Source: Calendula officinalis
Taxonomy: Eukaryota; Streptophyta; Magnoliopsida; Asterales; Asteraceae
NCBI GenBank assembly: GCA_963853835.1
Contig: OY970830.1
Location: forward strand, 43,629,466 to 43,693,465
DNA: 64,000 bases
Reading direction: 5' to 3'
The position numbers were made by a program, and so were the translations under genes. Below the pieces are notes generated by a model. That model worked only from the letters and a program-made list of their open reading frames with translations. It did no database searches and had not been told where the DNA came from. Below, piece after piece: positions 21,899 to 31,760 of this stretch. Position 1 is the stretch's first letter, and each line of letters begins with the position of its first letter.

Positions 21899-24616
21899 AT
21901 GGTGACCACACGTAGAAGTCGTAAAGCCCCGGAGGGCCGTGAGGAGGAAGTACCTCCTGTTGAGAGGGTGGATGAGCAAGAAAGTCAACCATCAATGCAT
22001 CGGGTTGATGAATCGGAGGTCGGAGCTAATAGAACTCCGGTAACCATGGCGGATCTCCAAACTTTCCTTGATCAAATCAAGGGAACGGTGGCCGATGAAG
22101 TGCACCGAATTATTGGGGACCGTGAAAGGTCGGGTGGAGACCGTGAGTCCGGAGCTAAGTCGGAAGAGAAAACCGGGGGTAGTGGCACCGGGGAGGGAAA
22201 ATCCTCCACGGGCGGCCAAAGTGATGCTCGGGTTACGCCCATTGTAAAAGAGGGTTGTTCGTTTAAATCCTTCATGGCTTGTAAGCCAAATCCGTATTCG
22301 GGTAGTTCGGACCCGAAAGTAACAATGAGGTGGATCCGAGAAACCGAGAGGGTTATCGGAAGTAGTAAGTGTAAGGATGTTGATATGGTGACGTATGCGT
22401 CACAATTGTTGAAAGAAGATGCGATGGTTTGGTGGGACATCGTGTATGAGACCCTCGGGAGGGAGGTGGTTGAGAAAATGACGTGGGATGAATTCACCAC
22501 GAGGTTGAAAAAGAAGTTTTGTCCCGAAAGGGATTTGGAAAAGATGCACGAGAAGTTCGTGACCCTCAAAAAGGGTGATATGTCGGTGGAGGAATATTCG
22601 AGGGAATTCACGGGATTGCTCCCGTTTGTTGCTAAGACCTACTCGGATGAGAGGTTGAGGGTGGTCCGGTATGCTAGTGGGTTACCGTGGGACTACCAAT
22701 TGGAGGTGAAGAGGGCGGTTTCACTAGATGAGGCCATTAGTGCCGCCCGGGGTGTGGAAGAGGTGAATGTGGCACGTGTTGCCGAGAGGGCCCATGTGGG
22801 CGAGAAAAGGAAAGCCGAGAGCGGCTCTAGTTCGTTCAAGAAAGGGAAGTTCACCTCGAGCTTCTCTAAGCAAGGTAGTGTTGGCTCGTGCAAGAAGTGC
22901 GGGAAGACTCATACCGGCGGGTGCCGAGGAGAGTCGAAATCTTGTTTTAATTGTGGAAGGGCGGGGCACATAGCCCGAGATTGTAGGGCCAAGTCGTTGG
23001 CCGATGTTGAATGCTTCTCGTGTCACGAGAAGGGGCACTATAGCAATGTGTGCCCAAAGAAGGGAATCGAGTCGATGGTGTCCACGGCTCAAAAGAAGGT
23101 GGAACCGGCCAAGGTGAAGGGACGATCCTTTCAACTCACCCGAGAGGAGGCGAAGGAGGCACACGATGTGGTGTCAGGTACTCTATTCATTAACTCCTTG
23201 CCAACTCATATTTTGTTTGATTCGGGTTCTAATTATTCGTTTGTGTCTTATGAGTTCGGTTGTAAATTGAATGTGCCGTCCGAAATGTTAGATGAGGTTT
23301 ATGAAATAGAAGTAGCCGACGGGAAAACGTCTATGGTTGAATGTATTTATAGAAATTGTGAGCTAGAGATAGACGGTAGAAAGTTTAAGGTGGATTTGTT
23401 GCCCATGGGAATTAGGGCGTTTGATGTGGTTATTGCTATGGATTGGTTGGGTATGCACCAAGCCAAGATTTTGTGTGGGAAGAAAATTGTGTCGATTAGG
23501 ACTCCCGAGAACGAGAAAGTGTACGTATACGGGGAGAAACGACATCACATGCCTAATGTGATTACCGCTATTAAGGCGAGGAAAAATATATCAAAAGGTT
23601 GTGCATCGTTTATTGCATATGTATTAGATGGTCGGAAAGAAAAGAAGTCAATGAATGATGTCAAAATTATTCGGGATTTCCCCGAGGTATTTCCCGATGA
23701 TTTGCCCGGTTTGCCACCGGAGAGACAAGTTGAATTTAAAATTGATTTAGTTCCGGGGGCGACGCCGATTGCTCGTGCTCCCTACCGTTTAGCTCCCACC
23801 GAGATGAGAGAATTGATGACCCAATTGCAAGATTTGTTAGATAAAGGTTTTATTCGTCCGAGTTCATCACCGTGGGGTGCACCGGTGTTATTTGTTAAGA
23901 AGAAAGACGGTTCGATGAGAATGTGTATCGACTACCGAGAGTTGAATAAGGTAACTATTAAGAACCGTTACCCGTTGCCGAGAATTGATGACTTATTCGA
24001 CCAATTGCAAGGTGCTAGTTATTTCTCGAAGATTGATTTGAGGTCGGGTTATCACCAAGTTCGGGTGAAAGAAGGCGACACCGAGAAGACGGCTTTTCGT
24101 ACACGTTATGGTCATTATGAATTTCTAGTGATGCCGTTTGGTCTTACCAACGCACCGGCTATTTTTATGGATTTGATGAATCGGGTTTGTAAACCGTTCC
24201 TTGATAAGTTTTTGATCGTGTTTATTGACGACATTTTGATTTATTCGAAAACCGAAGAAGAACACGAAAGTCATTTGAGGCTTGTTCTAGACGTGTTGAA
24301 ACGGGAGAAGTTATATGCAAAATTTTCAATGTGCGAGTTTTGGTTGCGGGAAGTGCAATTCTTAGGTCACGTGGTGACGTGTGATGGTATTAAGGTTGAT
24401 CCGTCCAAGATTGAATCGGTGTCAAATTGGGAGCCTCCGAGGACTCCTACCGATGTTAGAAGTTTTCTCGGATTAGCCGGTTATTACCGAAGGTTTATAG
24501 AAGACTTCTCGAGAATCACGATTCCACTCACGAAGTTAACGAGAAAAAGTGAGAAGTTTGTGTGGGAGAAGAAGCAAGAAGAGGCGTTTAAATTGTTCAA
24601 AAGAAAAGTTATGTAA
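21899..24616 (+). CDS. gag-pol polyprotein, N-terminal part: Gag, protease, reverse transcriptase (905 codons, ends at a frameshift)
   Basis: The frame opens with ATG at 21899 (MVTTRRSRK), the first good ATG after the primer binding site. Residues about 130-290 form a retrotransposon Gag core (WWDIVYETLG; FCPERDLEKMHEKF). Three Cys/His knuckles follow: an atypical one from C331, then CX2CX4HX4C units from C349 and C372, which would bind the element's RNA. The aspartic protease has DSG at D441 followed by a hydrophobic ...AMDWLG segment. Reverse transcriptase runs from about 600 to 860, with the motif A aspartate at D713 and FIDD at 777-778. The canonical NAPATF segment reads NAPAIF here. The frame stops at 24614-24616 at the entry to RNase H because of a 1-bp insertion in the A-rich run 24599-24607. 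The product would be a truncated polyprotein. Confidence 0.93.
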   Translation: MVTTRRSRKAPEGREEEVPPVERVDEQESQPSMHRVDESEVGANRTPVTMADLQTFLDQIKGTVADEVHRIIGDRERSGGDRESGAKSEEKTGGSGTGEGKSSTGGQSDARVTPIVKEGCSFKSFMACKPNPYSGSSDPKVTMRWIRETERVIGSSKCKDVDMVTYASQLLKEDAMVWWDIVYETLGREVVEKMTWDEFTTRLKKKFCPERDLEKMHEKFVTLKKGDMSVEEYSREFTGLLPFVAKTYSDERLRVVRYASGLPWDYQLEVKRAVSLDEAISAARGVEEVNVARVAERAHVGEKRKAESGSSSFKKGKFTSSFSKQGSVGSCKKCGKTHTGGCRGESKSCFNCGRAGHIARDCRAKSLADVECFSCHEKGHYSNVCPKKGIESMVSTAQKKVEPAKVKGRSFQLTREEAKEAHDVVSGTLFINSLPTHILFDSGSNYSFVSYEFGCKLNVPSEMLDEVYEIEVADGKTSMVECIYRNCELEIDGRKFKVDLLPMGIRAFDVVIAMDWLGMHQAKILCGKKIVSIRTPENEKVYVYGEKRHHMPNVITAIKARKNISKGCASFIAYVLDGRKEKKSMNDVKIIRDFPEVFPDDLPGLPPERQVEFKIDLVPGATPIARAPYRLAPTEMRELMTQLQDLLDKGFIRPSSSPWGAPVLFVKKKDGSMRMCIDYRELNKVTIKNRYPLPRIDDLFDQLQGASYFSKIDLRSGYHQVRVKEGDTEKTAFRTRYGHYEFLVMPFGLTNAPAIFMDLMNRVCKPFLDKFLIVFIDDILIYSKTEEEHESHLRLVLDVLKREKLYAKFSMCEFWLREVQFLGHVVTCDGIKVDPSKIESVSNWEPPRTPTDVRSFLGLAGYYRRFIEDFSRITIPLTKLTRKSEKFVWEKKQEEAFKLFKRKVM

Positions 24617-26027
24617 CGCGCCGATCCTTACATTACCGGATGGTATGGAAGATTTTGTGGTTTATAGTGATGCGTCGAATCAAGGGCTCGGTTGTGTGTT
24701 GATGCAAAGAGGAAAAGTGATCGCGTATGCCTCGCGACAATTGAAGAATGCGGAATTAAGGTACACGACACACGACTTGGAATTGGCGGCGATTATTTTT
24801 GCCTTGAAATTGTGGAGGCATTATTTGTATGGAACTCGGTGTACGTTGTACACGGATCATAAGAGTTTGCAATATGTATTCACACAAAAAGACCTTAATA
24901 TGCGACAAAGAAGGTGGATCGAGTTGATAGCCGATTATGATTGTGAGATTGTGTATCATGCGGGGAAGGCGAATGTGGTGGCCGACGCCTTGAGCCGAAA
25001 AGTTTATGAAAATCCAAACCGGGGAATATTAACACGTATAGAAGTCGTCTCGAGCATTATCGAAAGGATCAAGAACGCCCAACGAGAAGTTATGGGAAAA
25101 GACGAGTTAAGACAAGAACGGTTAGGAAAGAACCAACATTTCCTCGAAAATGCACAAGGATTGAAGACCGTAGGCGGTCGTATTTGGGTTCCTAAGTTCG
25201 GTGGTATCCGAAAAGAGTTGTTGTATGATGTGCACAAGTCGAAGTATTCGATTCACCCGGGAAGTACAAAGACGTATCAAGACATGAAACGGGTTTATTG
25301 GTGGCCCGGAATGAAGGCGAGAGTGGCCAAGTATATCTCTAAGTGTGCCACGTGTGCACAAGTGAAAGCCGAGCATCAAGTACCGTATGGGGTAGCTCAA
25401 TCATTGGTGGTGCCGGCCGGGAAGTGGGAAGATATAACTATGGATTTCATAGTGGGTTTACCGAAGACGAGTAGAGGTCACGATGCCATATGGGTCATAG
25501 TTGACCGGTTGACCAAGAGTGCGTTATTTCTAGCAATTCGGGAAACATTGCCACTTGAGAAATTGGCTAAGTGTTATGTTGATGAGGTGGTTCGACTCCA
25601 CGGGGTTCCGTTATCGATTGTATCCGATAGGGATGCGAGGTTTACCTCGAGATTTTGGCGATCTTTACAAGAAGAATTGGGTACAAAGTTGCGGTTGAGC
25701 ACGGCTTATCATCCGCAAACCGACGGTCAAAGTGAAAGAACGATACAAACGGTTGAAGATATGTTGAGATCGTGTGTGTTAGATTTCGGTGGTAAATGGG
25801 ATGAACATTTACCGTTAGTCGAGTTCTCGTATAATAATAGTTATCACTCGACTATCAAGATGCCGCCTTATGAGGCGTTGTATGGTAGAAAATGTAGAAC
25901 TCCATCTTGTTGGTTGGAAGCGGGAGAGACGAAACTCACGGGTCCCGAGATCGTGAGAGTGACAAATGAAAAGATCGGTATTATTCAAACCAACATGAAG
26001 GTCGCCCAAGATAGGCAACGAAGTTAA
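24549..26027 (+). CDS. pol, middle part: RNase H and integrase, in the next frame after the frameshift
   Basis: This frame resumes the polyprotein at about 24602; its nominal ATG at 24549 overlaps the upstream frame and is probably not a real start. Numbering from that ATG, RNase H shows the acidic set D41 (YSDAS), E78 (HDLELA), D103 (TDHKSL) and D146 (ADALSR). Integrase follows with the zinc-binding H229, H236, C266 and C269, then the catalytic triad D299, D360 and E396 with 35 residues between the last two, the D,D35E pattern. All these residues are present, so the domains look intact. The frame ends in TAA at 26025-26027, where the same frame continues immediately with integrase C-terminal sequence, so the stop is a nonsense mutation. 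Without restart or readthrough neither enzyme would be made from this copy. Confidence 0.9.
   Translation: MRSLCGRRSKKRRLNCSKEKLCNAPILTLPDGMEDFVVYSDASNQGLGCVLMQRGKVIAYASRQLKNAELRYTTHDLELAAIIFALKLWRHYLYGTRCTLYTDHKSLQYVFTQKDLNMRQRRWIELIADYDCEIVYHAGKANVVADALSRKVYENPNRGILTRIEVVSSIIERIKNAQREVMGKDELRQERLGKNQHFLENAQGLKTVGGRIWVPKFGGIRKELLYDVHKSKYSIHPGSTKTYQDMKRVYWWPGMKARVAKYISKCATCAQVKAEHQVPYGVAQSLVVPAGKWEDITMDFIVGLPKTSRGHDAIWVIVDRLTKSALFLAIRETLPLEKLAKCYVDEVVRLHGVPLSIVSDRDARFTSRFWRSLQEELGTKLRLSTAYHPQTDGQSERTIQTVEDMLRSCVLDFGGKWDEHLPLVEFSYNNSYHSTIKMPPYEALYGRKCRTPSCWLEAGETKLTGPEIVRVTNEKIGIIQTNMKVAQDRQRS
24597..24608 (+). other. Frameshift site in pol (A-run expansion)
   Basis: TTCAAAAGAAAAG contains two runs of four A. 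The protein family continues in the other frame from here, so one of the runs has gained a single A. The site lies between reverse transcriptase and RNase H, not at a gag-pol junction where programmed frameshifts occur, so it is read as a mutation or a homopolymer sequencing error. Confidence 0.8.
26025..26027 (+). other. Internal nonsense codon (TAA) in integrase
   Basis: TAA interrupts an otherwise continuous frame between ...AQDRQRS and SGLKKRP. Related elements usually have a tyrosine codon near this position (family knowledge), which differs from TAA by one base. Confidence 0.8.
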
Positions 26028-26510
26028 TCGGGTTTGAAGAAAAGGCCATACGACTTTGATGTCGGTGATATGGTCATGTTGAAAGTGTCACCTTGGAAAG
26101 GTGTGATGCGATTTGGTAAAAAGGGAAAGTTAAGTCCAAGGTATGTTGGACCGTTTAAAATATTGAAACGGGTCGGGCTTCAAGCTTTTAAGTTGGAACT
26201 TCCACCCGAGCTTCAAGGTGTGCATGACACCTTTCACGTGAGTTATTTGAAGAAGTTTATCGGGGAAGTTGAGAATATTATTCCATTGCAAGAGTTGCGG
26301 GTTGACGGCCCGAATCGGTTGATTGAAGAGCCTGAAGCTATATTAGAGACGAAAACAAAGAAGCTTCGGAATGAGGAGATCGAGTTGGTTTTGGTCAAGT
26401 GGAAGCATTCACTTGGACCGAATTTGACTTGGGAAGTCAAGGACGAGATTCGGAAGAGGTACCCGGATTTCGTGAACTATGATGAGATTCCGAGGACGGA
26501 ATCTTCTTAA
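26028..26510 (+). CDS. pol, C-terminal part: integrase GPY/F module and chromodomain-like tail
   Basis: This is the in-frame continuation after the TAA at 26025; the first internal ATG is at 26034. It contains DVGDMVMLKVSPWKG and then YVGPFKIL, the GPY/F module that follows the integrase core in chromoviruses. HDTFHVSYLKK comes next. The last 55 or so residues (EAILETKTKKLR... VLVKWKHS... TWEV... RKRYP) resemble the divergent chromodomain of the Tekay/Del clade, thought to guide integration to particular chromatin. The natural stop TAA (26508-26510) abuts the polypurine tract. As the tail of a broken polyprotein it is unlikely to be expressed here. Confidence 0.85.
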   Translation, partial: SGLKKRPYDFDVGDMVMLKVSPWKGVMRFGKKGKLSPRYVGPFKILKRVGLQAFKLELPPELQGVHDTFHVSYLKKFIGEVENIIPLQELRVDGPNRLIEEPEAILETKTKKLRNEEIELVLVKWKHSLGPNLTWEVKDEIRKRYPDFVNYDEIPRTESS

Positions 26511-26520
26511 GGGGTAGATA
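26509..26520 (+). other. Polypurine tract
   Basis: AAGGGGTAGATA, mostly purine, lies just before the 3' LTR (starting 26523) and overlaps the polyprotein stop codon. It is the expected primer site for plus-strand synthesis. Two pyrimidine interruptions make it a modest match. Confidence 0.65.
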
Positions 26521-26522
26521 GT

Positions 26523-27992
26523 TGTAACGACCCGAAATTTGTAAATAAATAAAATAAATAAAAATATGATAATTATGGATAAATCATATTAAAACCGTAG
26601 GAATTGGTTACGTGTCGTTTGGAGTCCGTATGAGAAAGTTATGGGTGAAACCGGGTTGAAACCTAGACCGAAAAGTGCAGCCCTGCTGCAAAGGCAGGCT
26701 CGCGGCGCGAGCCTGGCGCGAGCAAAACGCGAGGTTGAGCAGAGGGACCAGAGCTGAATCGCGAGAAAGTCGCGTCAACTTCGCGTCGACTTCGCGGCGC
26801 GAGCCAGACGCGAGCTGGGCGCGAAGTCTGGTATAAAGCGGCGACCAGCGGGAAGACCCGCGTCCTTTCGCGGCGCGAGCTCGGCGCGAGCTCGGCGCGA
26901 GCCAGTCCGACCAGTGCAATAAATTCGGGTTTTTAGCCTTAAATGCATATTGAAAACCCTAGTTTCTTCCAAAGACGATTTTCGAGTGCAAGGGCTGTTT
27001 TGGGTTGATTTCTTCATCAAAGCTTGGTAGATTTCACTCCTAAGTGAAGATTTAAGGTATATCTTCACTTCTTGATCTTTGTAGCTTTAGATCTATGTAT
27101 TTTAATGGTTGGGTTTGAAACCCTAGTTCTTGGGGTTATGGATTATGGTGATATAAATGGTGTATACACTTAATAGATGGTATATTAACAAGGAAAACAA
27201 GTGTATGATTATGATTTGTAAGAATCTTAAGGGTTGGTCAAACCTAGGGTTTGGTAAATCACCATATTTGGGGGAAATAGATTGATGGGTGTTATCTAGA
27301 GGTAGATGAACACATTGATAGGAGATTGTGATGTTGAATATTGTATGATCATTGTTTTAGGCTTTCGGTGACATCTTGGAAGTCGGTGAAATTGTGAAAC
27401 AAGAGTTTGGTGTCAAGAACACGGTTGGAGCATCTTTATTGCTAAGGTGAGTACGTGTGGAATTTACTGAGTACATAGCCCTTTTAAATATTTTCATTAC
27501 TTGTGTTATGGTCTATTTGCTTAATTGTGTAGACTAGTAGTTGATAGTTAGTCATACCTATGATAGTATTGAACTAACTTGTTGATGATGAAAGTGCTAG
27601 CAGAGAGCTAGATTTGGCATAACCATAGGGTTATGATGAGATTGAGATGGTGTGATGGTACGGGCTACTCCCGATCATGAGGTGTGGATTGAGGGGCAGT
27701 TGGGTGGATTCCCATCGACTCTTCCACGTTAGTTTTGAGATGACACGGGCGACTCCCGGTCATGAGGTGTGGAGAGAGGGGCAGTTGGGTGGATTCCCAT
27801 CGACTCTTCCACGATAGTGGTCTTACTCATTGGACGTATTCCGGTGGGCAAGGCAGGTATCGGTAGCGTGGGCGATCCTATTGCCGATACCTTGTTTCTA
27901 GCTAGTTCGGGGGCAACCCGGTAGTTAGACGTGATTGCTAGGTAAGCAAGATTGATAGGGTCACACTGAGGTGACTAGACTGGATAGTTGGA

Positions 27993-28023
<31 letters not shown>

Positions 28024-28360
28024 CGATTGATTATATGAAACGTGACATTTCATTTTATTATCGGGTCTAAACCCATGTAGCTCACGAGACGTTTTTGTCT
28101 CACGTACTCCTTGTTTTGTTTTGCTATGTACTTAGGTTCGGGATCGAAGGCTTAGGTACGCATGGATAGAGATGCGGGACCTAGAATAGAAGAACACTAG
28201 ATTGGATTTAGTCTTAGCTTGGTGATGATCTATTTTGTAACACCTACTTTTATACTCTGATTTCATACCAAGGTTTTTGTAAATCTAAATTGGGGATGTT
28301 CTTCTATTTATAAAATGTTTTATTTTGGCCAATATTTGGCATTAAATATGAGGTGTTACA
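26523..28360 (+). repeat. 3' LTR (1,838 bp)
   Basis: It starts TGTAACGACCCG and ends AGGTGTTACA like the 5' LTR. It has two rather than three 11-bp CTCGGCGCGAG units and a longer AT run (26 instead of 12 bases near 27992-28017). Only eight substitutions separate it from the 5' copy over about 1.8 kb by my reading. It is followed directly by CTTGA. Confidence 0.96.
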
Positions 28361-28365
28361 CTTGA
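28361..28365. repeat. Target-site duplication, right copy (CTTGA)
   Basis: CTTGA repeats the five bases at 19809-19813. Collapsing the two copies restores an uninterrupted monomer phase (GAGCCTTGATCC), matching the paralogous HOR copy near 18883-18900. Confidence 0.85.
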
Positions 28366-29933
28366 TCCTTGAGCCTTGAACCCTTAGCCTTGAGCCTTGA
28401 GCCTGGAGCCTTGAGCCTTGTGCCTTGAGCCTTGTGCCTTGAGACTTGAGCCTTGAGCCTTGAGCCTTGAGCCTTGACCTTGAGCCTTGAGCCTTGAGCC
28501 TTGAGCCTGGAGCCGTGAGCCTGGAGCCTTGAGCCTCGAGCCCCGAGCCTTGAGCCTCGAGCCTTGAGCCTTGAGCCTTGTGAATTGAGCCTTGAGCCTT
28601 GAGCCTTGAGCCTTGAGCCTTGAGTCTTGTCCCTGGAGCTTTAGCCTTTAGCCTCGAGCCTTGAGCCTCGAACCTCGAGCCTTGAGCCTTCTGCCTTGAG
28701 CCTCGAGCCTTGAGCCTTTAGACTTGAGCCTTGAGCCTTGAGCCTGGAGCCTTGAGCCTTGAGCCTTGAGCCTTGAGCCTTGAGCCTTGAGCCTTGATCC
28801 TTGAGCCTTGAGCCTTGTGCCTTTAGCCTTGAGCCTTGAGCTTTGAGCCTTGTGCCTTGAGCCTTGAGCCTTGAGCCATAAGCCTTGAGCCTCGATCCTT
28901 GAGCCTGGAGCCTGGAGCCTCGAGCCTGGAGCCTTGAGCCTTGAGCCTTGAGCCTTGAGCCTTGAGCCTTGAGCCTTGAGCCTTGTGCCTTGAGCCTTGA
29001 GCCTTGAGCCTTGATCCTTGAGCCTTGAGCCTTGAGCCTTGAGCCTTGAGCCTTGAGCCTTGAGCTTTGAGCCTTGAGCCTTGAGCCTTGAGCCTTGTCC
29101 CTGGAGCCTTGAGCCTTGAGCCTAGAGCCTGGAGCCTTGAGCCATGAGCCTTGAGCCTGGAGCCTTGAGCCTGGAGCCTTGAGCCTCGAGCCTGGAGCCT
29201 TGATCCTTGAGCCTTGAGCCTTGAGCCTTGAGCCTTGAGCCTTGAGCCTTGAGCCTTGTGCCTTGAGCCCTAAGCCTTGAGCCCTGAGCCCTGAGCGTTG
29301 ATGCTTGAGCCTTGAACCATGACCTTTGAGCCTTGAGCCCTGAGCCGTGAGCCTTGAGCCTTGGGCCTTGGGCCTTGAGCCTTGAGCCTTGAGCCTTGAG
29401 CCTGGAGCCTTGAGCCTTGAGCCTTGAGCCTTGATCCTTGATCCTTGAACCTTTAGCCTTGAGCCTTGAGCCTTGAGCCTTGAGCCTTGAGCCTTGAGCC
29501 TTGTGCCTTGAGCCTTTAGCCTTGAGCCTCGAGCCTGGAGCCTCGAGCCTCGAGCCTCGAGCCTCGAGCCTCGAGCCTTGAGCCTGCAGCCTTCAGCCTT
29601 GAGCCTTGTGGATTGAGCCTTGAGCCTTGAGCCTTGAGCCTTGTGAATTCAGTCTTGAGCCTTGAGCCTTGAGCCTTGAGCCTTGAACCTTGAGCCTTTA
29701 GCCTTGAGCCTTGAGCCTTGAGCCTTGAGCCTTGAAAATTGAGCCTTGAGCCTTGACCCTTGAGCCTTGATGCTTGAGCCTTGAGCTTTGAGCCTTGAGC
29801 CTTGAGCCATGTGCTTTGATCCTTGAGCCTTGAGCCTTGAGCCTTGAGCCTTGAACCTTGAACCTTGAGCCTTGAGCCTTGACCGTTGAGCCTTGACCGT
29901 TGAGCCTTGAGCTTTGAGTCTTGAGCCTTGAGC
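28361..29933. repeat. Satellite domain C1: remainder of the split HOR and TTGTCCCTGGAG block
   Basis: The first roughly 116 bp match 18893-19008, including the private variant GAACCCTTAGCC, confirming that this is the other half of the HOR copy split at 19813. Further right are a TTGTCCCTGGAGCTTTAGCC block (about 28627), runs of CCTCGAG units near 29525-29580, and the usual TTGTGAA and TTGAAAA units. Confidence 0.75.
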
Positions 29934-31760
29934 CTTAACCCTTGAGACTTGAGCCTTGGGCCTTCAGCCTTCATCATGAGCCTTGAGCCTTGAACCTTGA
30001 GCCTTGAGCCTTGAGCCTTGAGCCTTGAGCCTTGAGCCTTGAGCCTTGAGCCTTGAGCCTTGAGCCTTGTGATTTGAGCCTTGAGCCTTGAGCCTTGAGC
30101 CTTGAGCCTTGAGCCTTGAGCCTTGAGCCTTGAGCCTTGAGCCTGGAGCCTTGTGCCTTGAGCCCTGAGCCTTGAGCCCTGAGCCCTGAGCGTTGATGCT
30201 TGAGCCTTGAACCATGACCTTTGAGCATTGAGCCGTGAGCCGTGAGCCTTGAGCCTTGAGCCTTGGGCCTTGGGCCTTGAGCCTTGAGCCTTGAGCCTTG
30301 AGCCTTGAGCCTTGAGCCTTGAGCCTTGAAAATTGAGCCTTGAGTCTTGACCCTTGAGCCTTGATGCTTGAGCCTTGAGCTTTGAGCCTTGAGCCTTGAG
30401 CCTTGAGCCTTGAGCCATGTGCTTTGATCCTTGAGCCTTGAGCCCTGAACCTTGAACCTTGAACCTTGAGCCTTGAGCCTTGACCGTTGAGCCTTGAGCG
30501 TTGAGCCTTGAGCTTTGAGTCTTGAGCCTTGAGCCTTAACCCTTGAGACTTGAGCCTTGGGCCTTCAGCCTTCAGCCTGAGCCTTGAGCCTTGAGCCTTG
30601 AGCCTTGAGCCTTGAGCCTTGAGCCTTGAGCCTTGAGCCTTGAGCCTTGAGCCATGTGCCTTGAGCCTTGAGCCTTGAGCCTTGAGCCTTGAGCCTTGTG
30701 AATTGAGCCTTGAGCCTTGAGCCTTGAGCCTTGAGCCTTGAGCCTTGAGCCTTGAGCCTTGATCCTTGAACCATGACCTTTGAGCCTTGAGCCGTGAGCC
30801 GTGAGCCTTGAGCCTTGGGCCTTGGGCCTTGAGCCGTGAGCCGTGAGCCTTGAGCCTTGAGCCTTGAGCCTTGAGCCTTGAGCCTTGAAAATTGAGCCTT
30901 GAGCCTTGAAAATTGAGCCTTGAGCCTTGACCCTTGAGCCTTGATGCTTGAGCCTTGAGCTTTGAGCCTTGAGCCTTGAGCCTTGAGCCATGTGCTTTGA
31001 TCCTTGAGCCTTGAGCCTTGAGCCTTGAACCTTGAACCTTGAGCCTTGAGCCTTGACCGTTGAGCCTTGAGCGTTGAGCCTTGAGCTTTGAGTCTTGAGC
31101 CTTGAGCCTTAACCCTTGAGACTTGAGCCTTGGGCCTTCAGCCTTCAACCTGAGCCTTGAGCCTTGAACCTTGAGCCTTGAGCCTTGAGCCTTGAGCCTT
31201 GAGCCTTGAGCCTTGAGCCTTGAGCCTTGAGCCTTGAGCCATGAGCCTTGAGCCTCGAGCCTTGAGCCTTGAGCCTTGTGAATTGAGGCTTGAGCCTTGA
31301 GCCTTGAGCCTTGAGCCTGGAGCCTTGTGCCTTGTACCTTGAGCCCTGAGCCTTGAGCCCTGAGCCCTGAGCGTTGATGCTTGAGCCTTGAACCATGACC
31401 TTTGAGCCTTGAGCCGTGAGCCGTGAGCCTTGAGCCTTGGGCCTTGGGCCTTGAGCCTTGAGCCTTAAACCTTGAGCCTTGAGCCTTGAGCCTTGAGCCT
31501 TGAGCCTTGAGCCTTGAGCCTTGAGCCTTGAGCCTTGAAAATTGAGCCTTGAGCCTTGACCCTTGAGCCTTGATGCTTGAGCCTTGAGCTTTGAGCCTTG
31601 GGCCTTGAGCCTTGAGCCATGTGCTTTGATCCTTGAGCCTTGAGCCTTGAGCCTTGAACCTTGAACCTTGAGCCTTGAGCCTTGACCGTTGAGCCTTGAG
31701 CGTTGAGCCTTGAGCTTTGAGTCTTGAGCCTTGAGCCTTAACCCTTGAGACTTGAGCCTT
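29934..31760. repeat. Satellite domain C2: short HOR of about 0.6 kb
   Basis: The CCTTAACCC marker is at about 29934, 30535, 31108 and 31737, with steps of 601, 573 and 629 bp. Each unit contains, in order, the AACCATGACCTTTGAGCC block, a TTGGGCC pair, TTGAAAA units and the CCATGTGCTTTGATCC block. Confidence 0.8.

Larger units (their letters stand above)
19814..28360 (+). mobile_element. Ty3-gypsy (chromovirus, Tekay/Del-like) LTR retrotransposon, 8,547 bp
   Basis: The element has both LTRs (each TGTAAC...GTTACA), a tRNA-Met primer binding site, a purine-rich tract before the 3' LTR, a 5-bp CTTGA target duplication and a gag-pol region. The order is Gag, zinc knuckles, aspartic protease, reverse transcriptase, RNase H and integrase, with integrase last, which defines Ty3-gypsy. 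A chromodomain-like tail and GPF motif after the integrase core point to a chromovirus, most like Tekay/Del; the clade is inference from motif character. LTRs are about 99.6% identical excluding indels, implying recent insertion. The coding region has one frameshift and one internal stop, so this copy cannot encode a full Pol. It sits inside the heptamer array in the + orientation. Confidence 0.95.

Noticed and set aside
24597..24608. Programmed ribosomal frameshift
   Set aside because: The site is between reverse transcriptase and RNase H within pol, where related elements read a single frame; an A-run indel is the simpler explanation.
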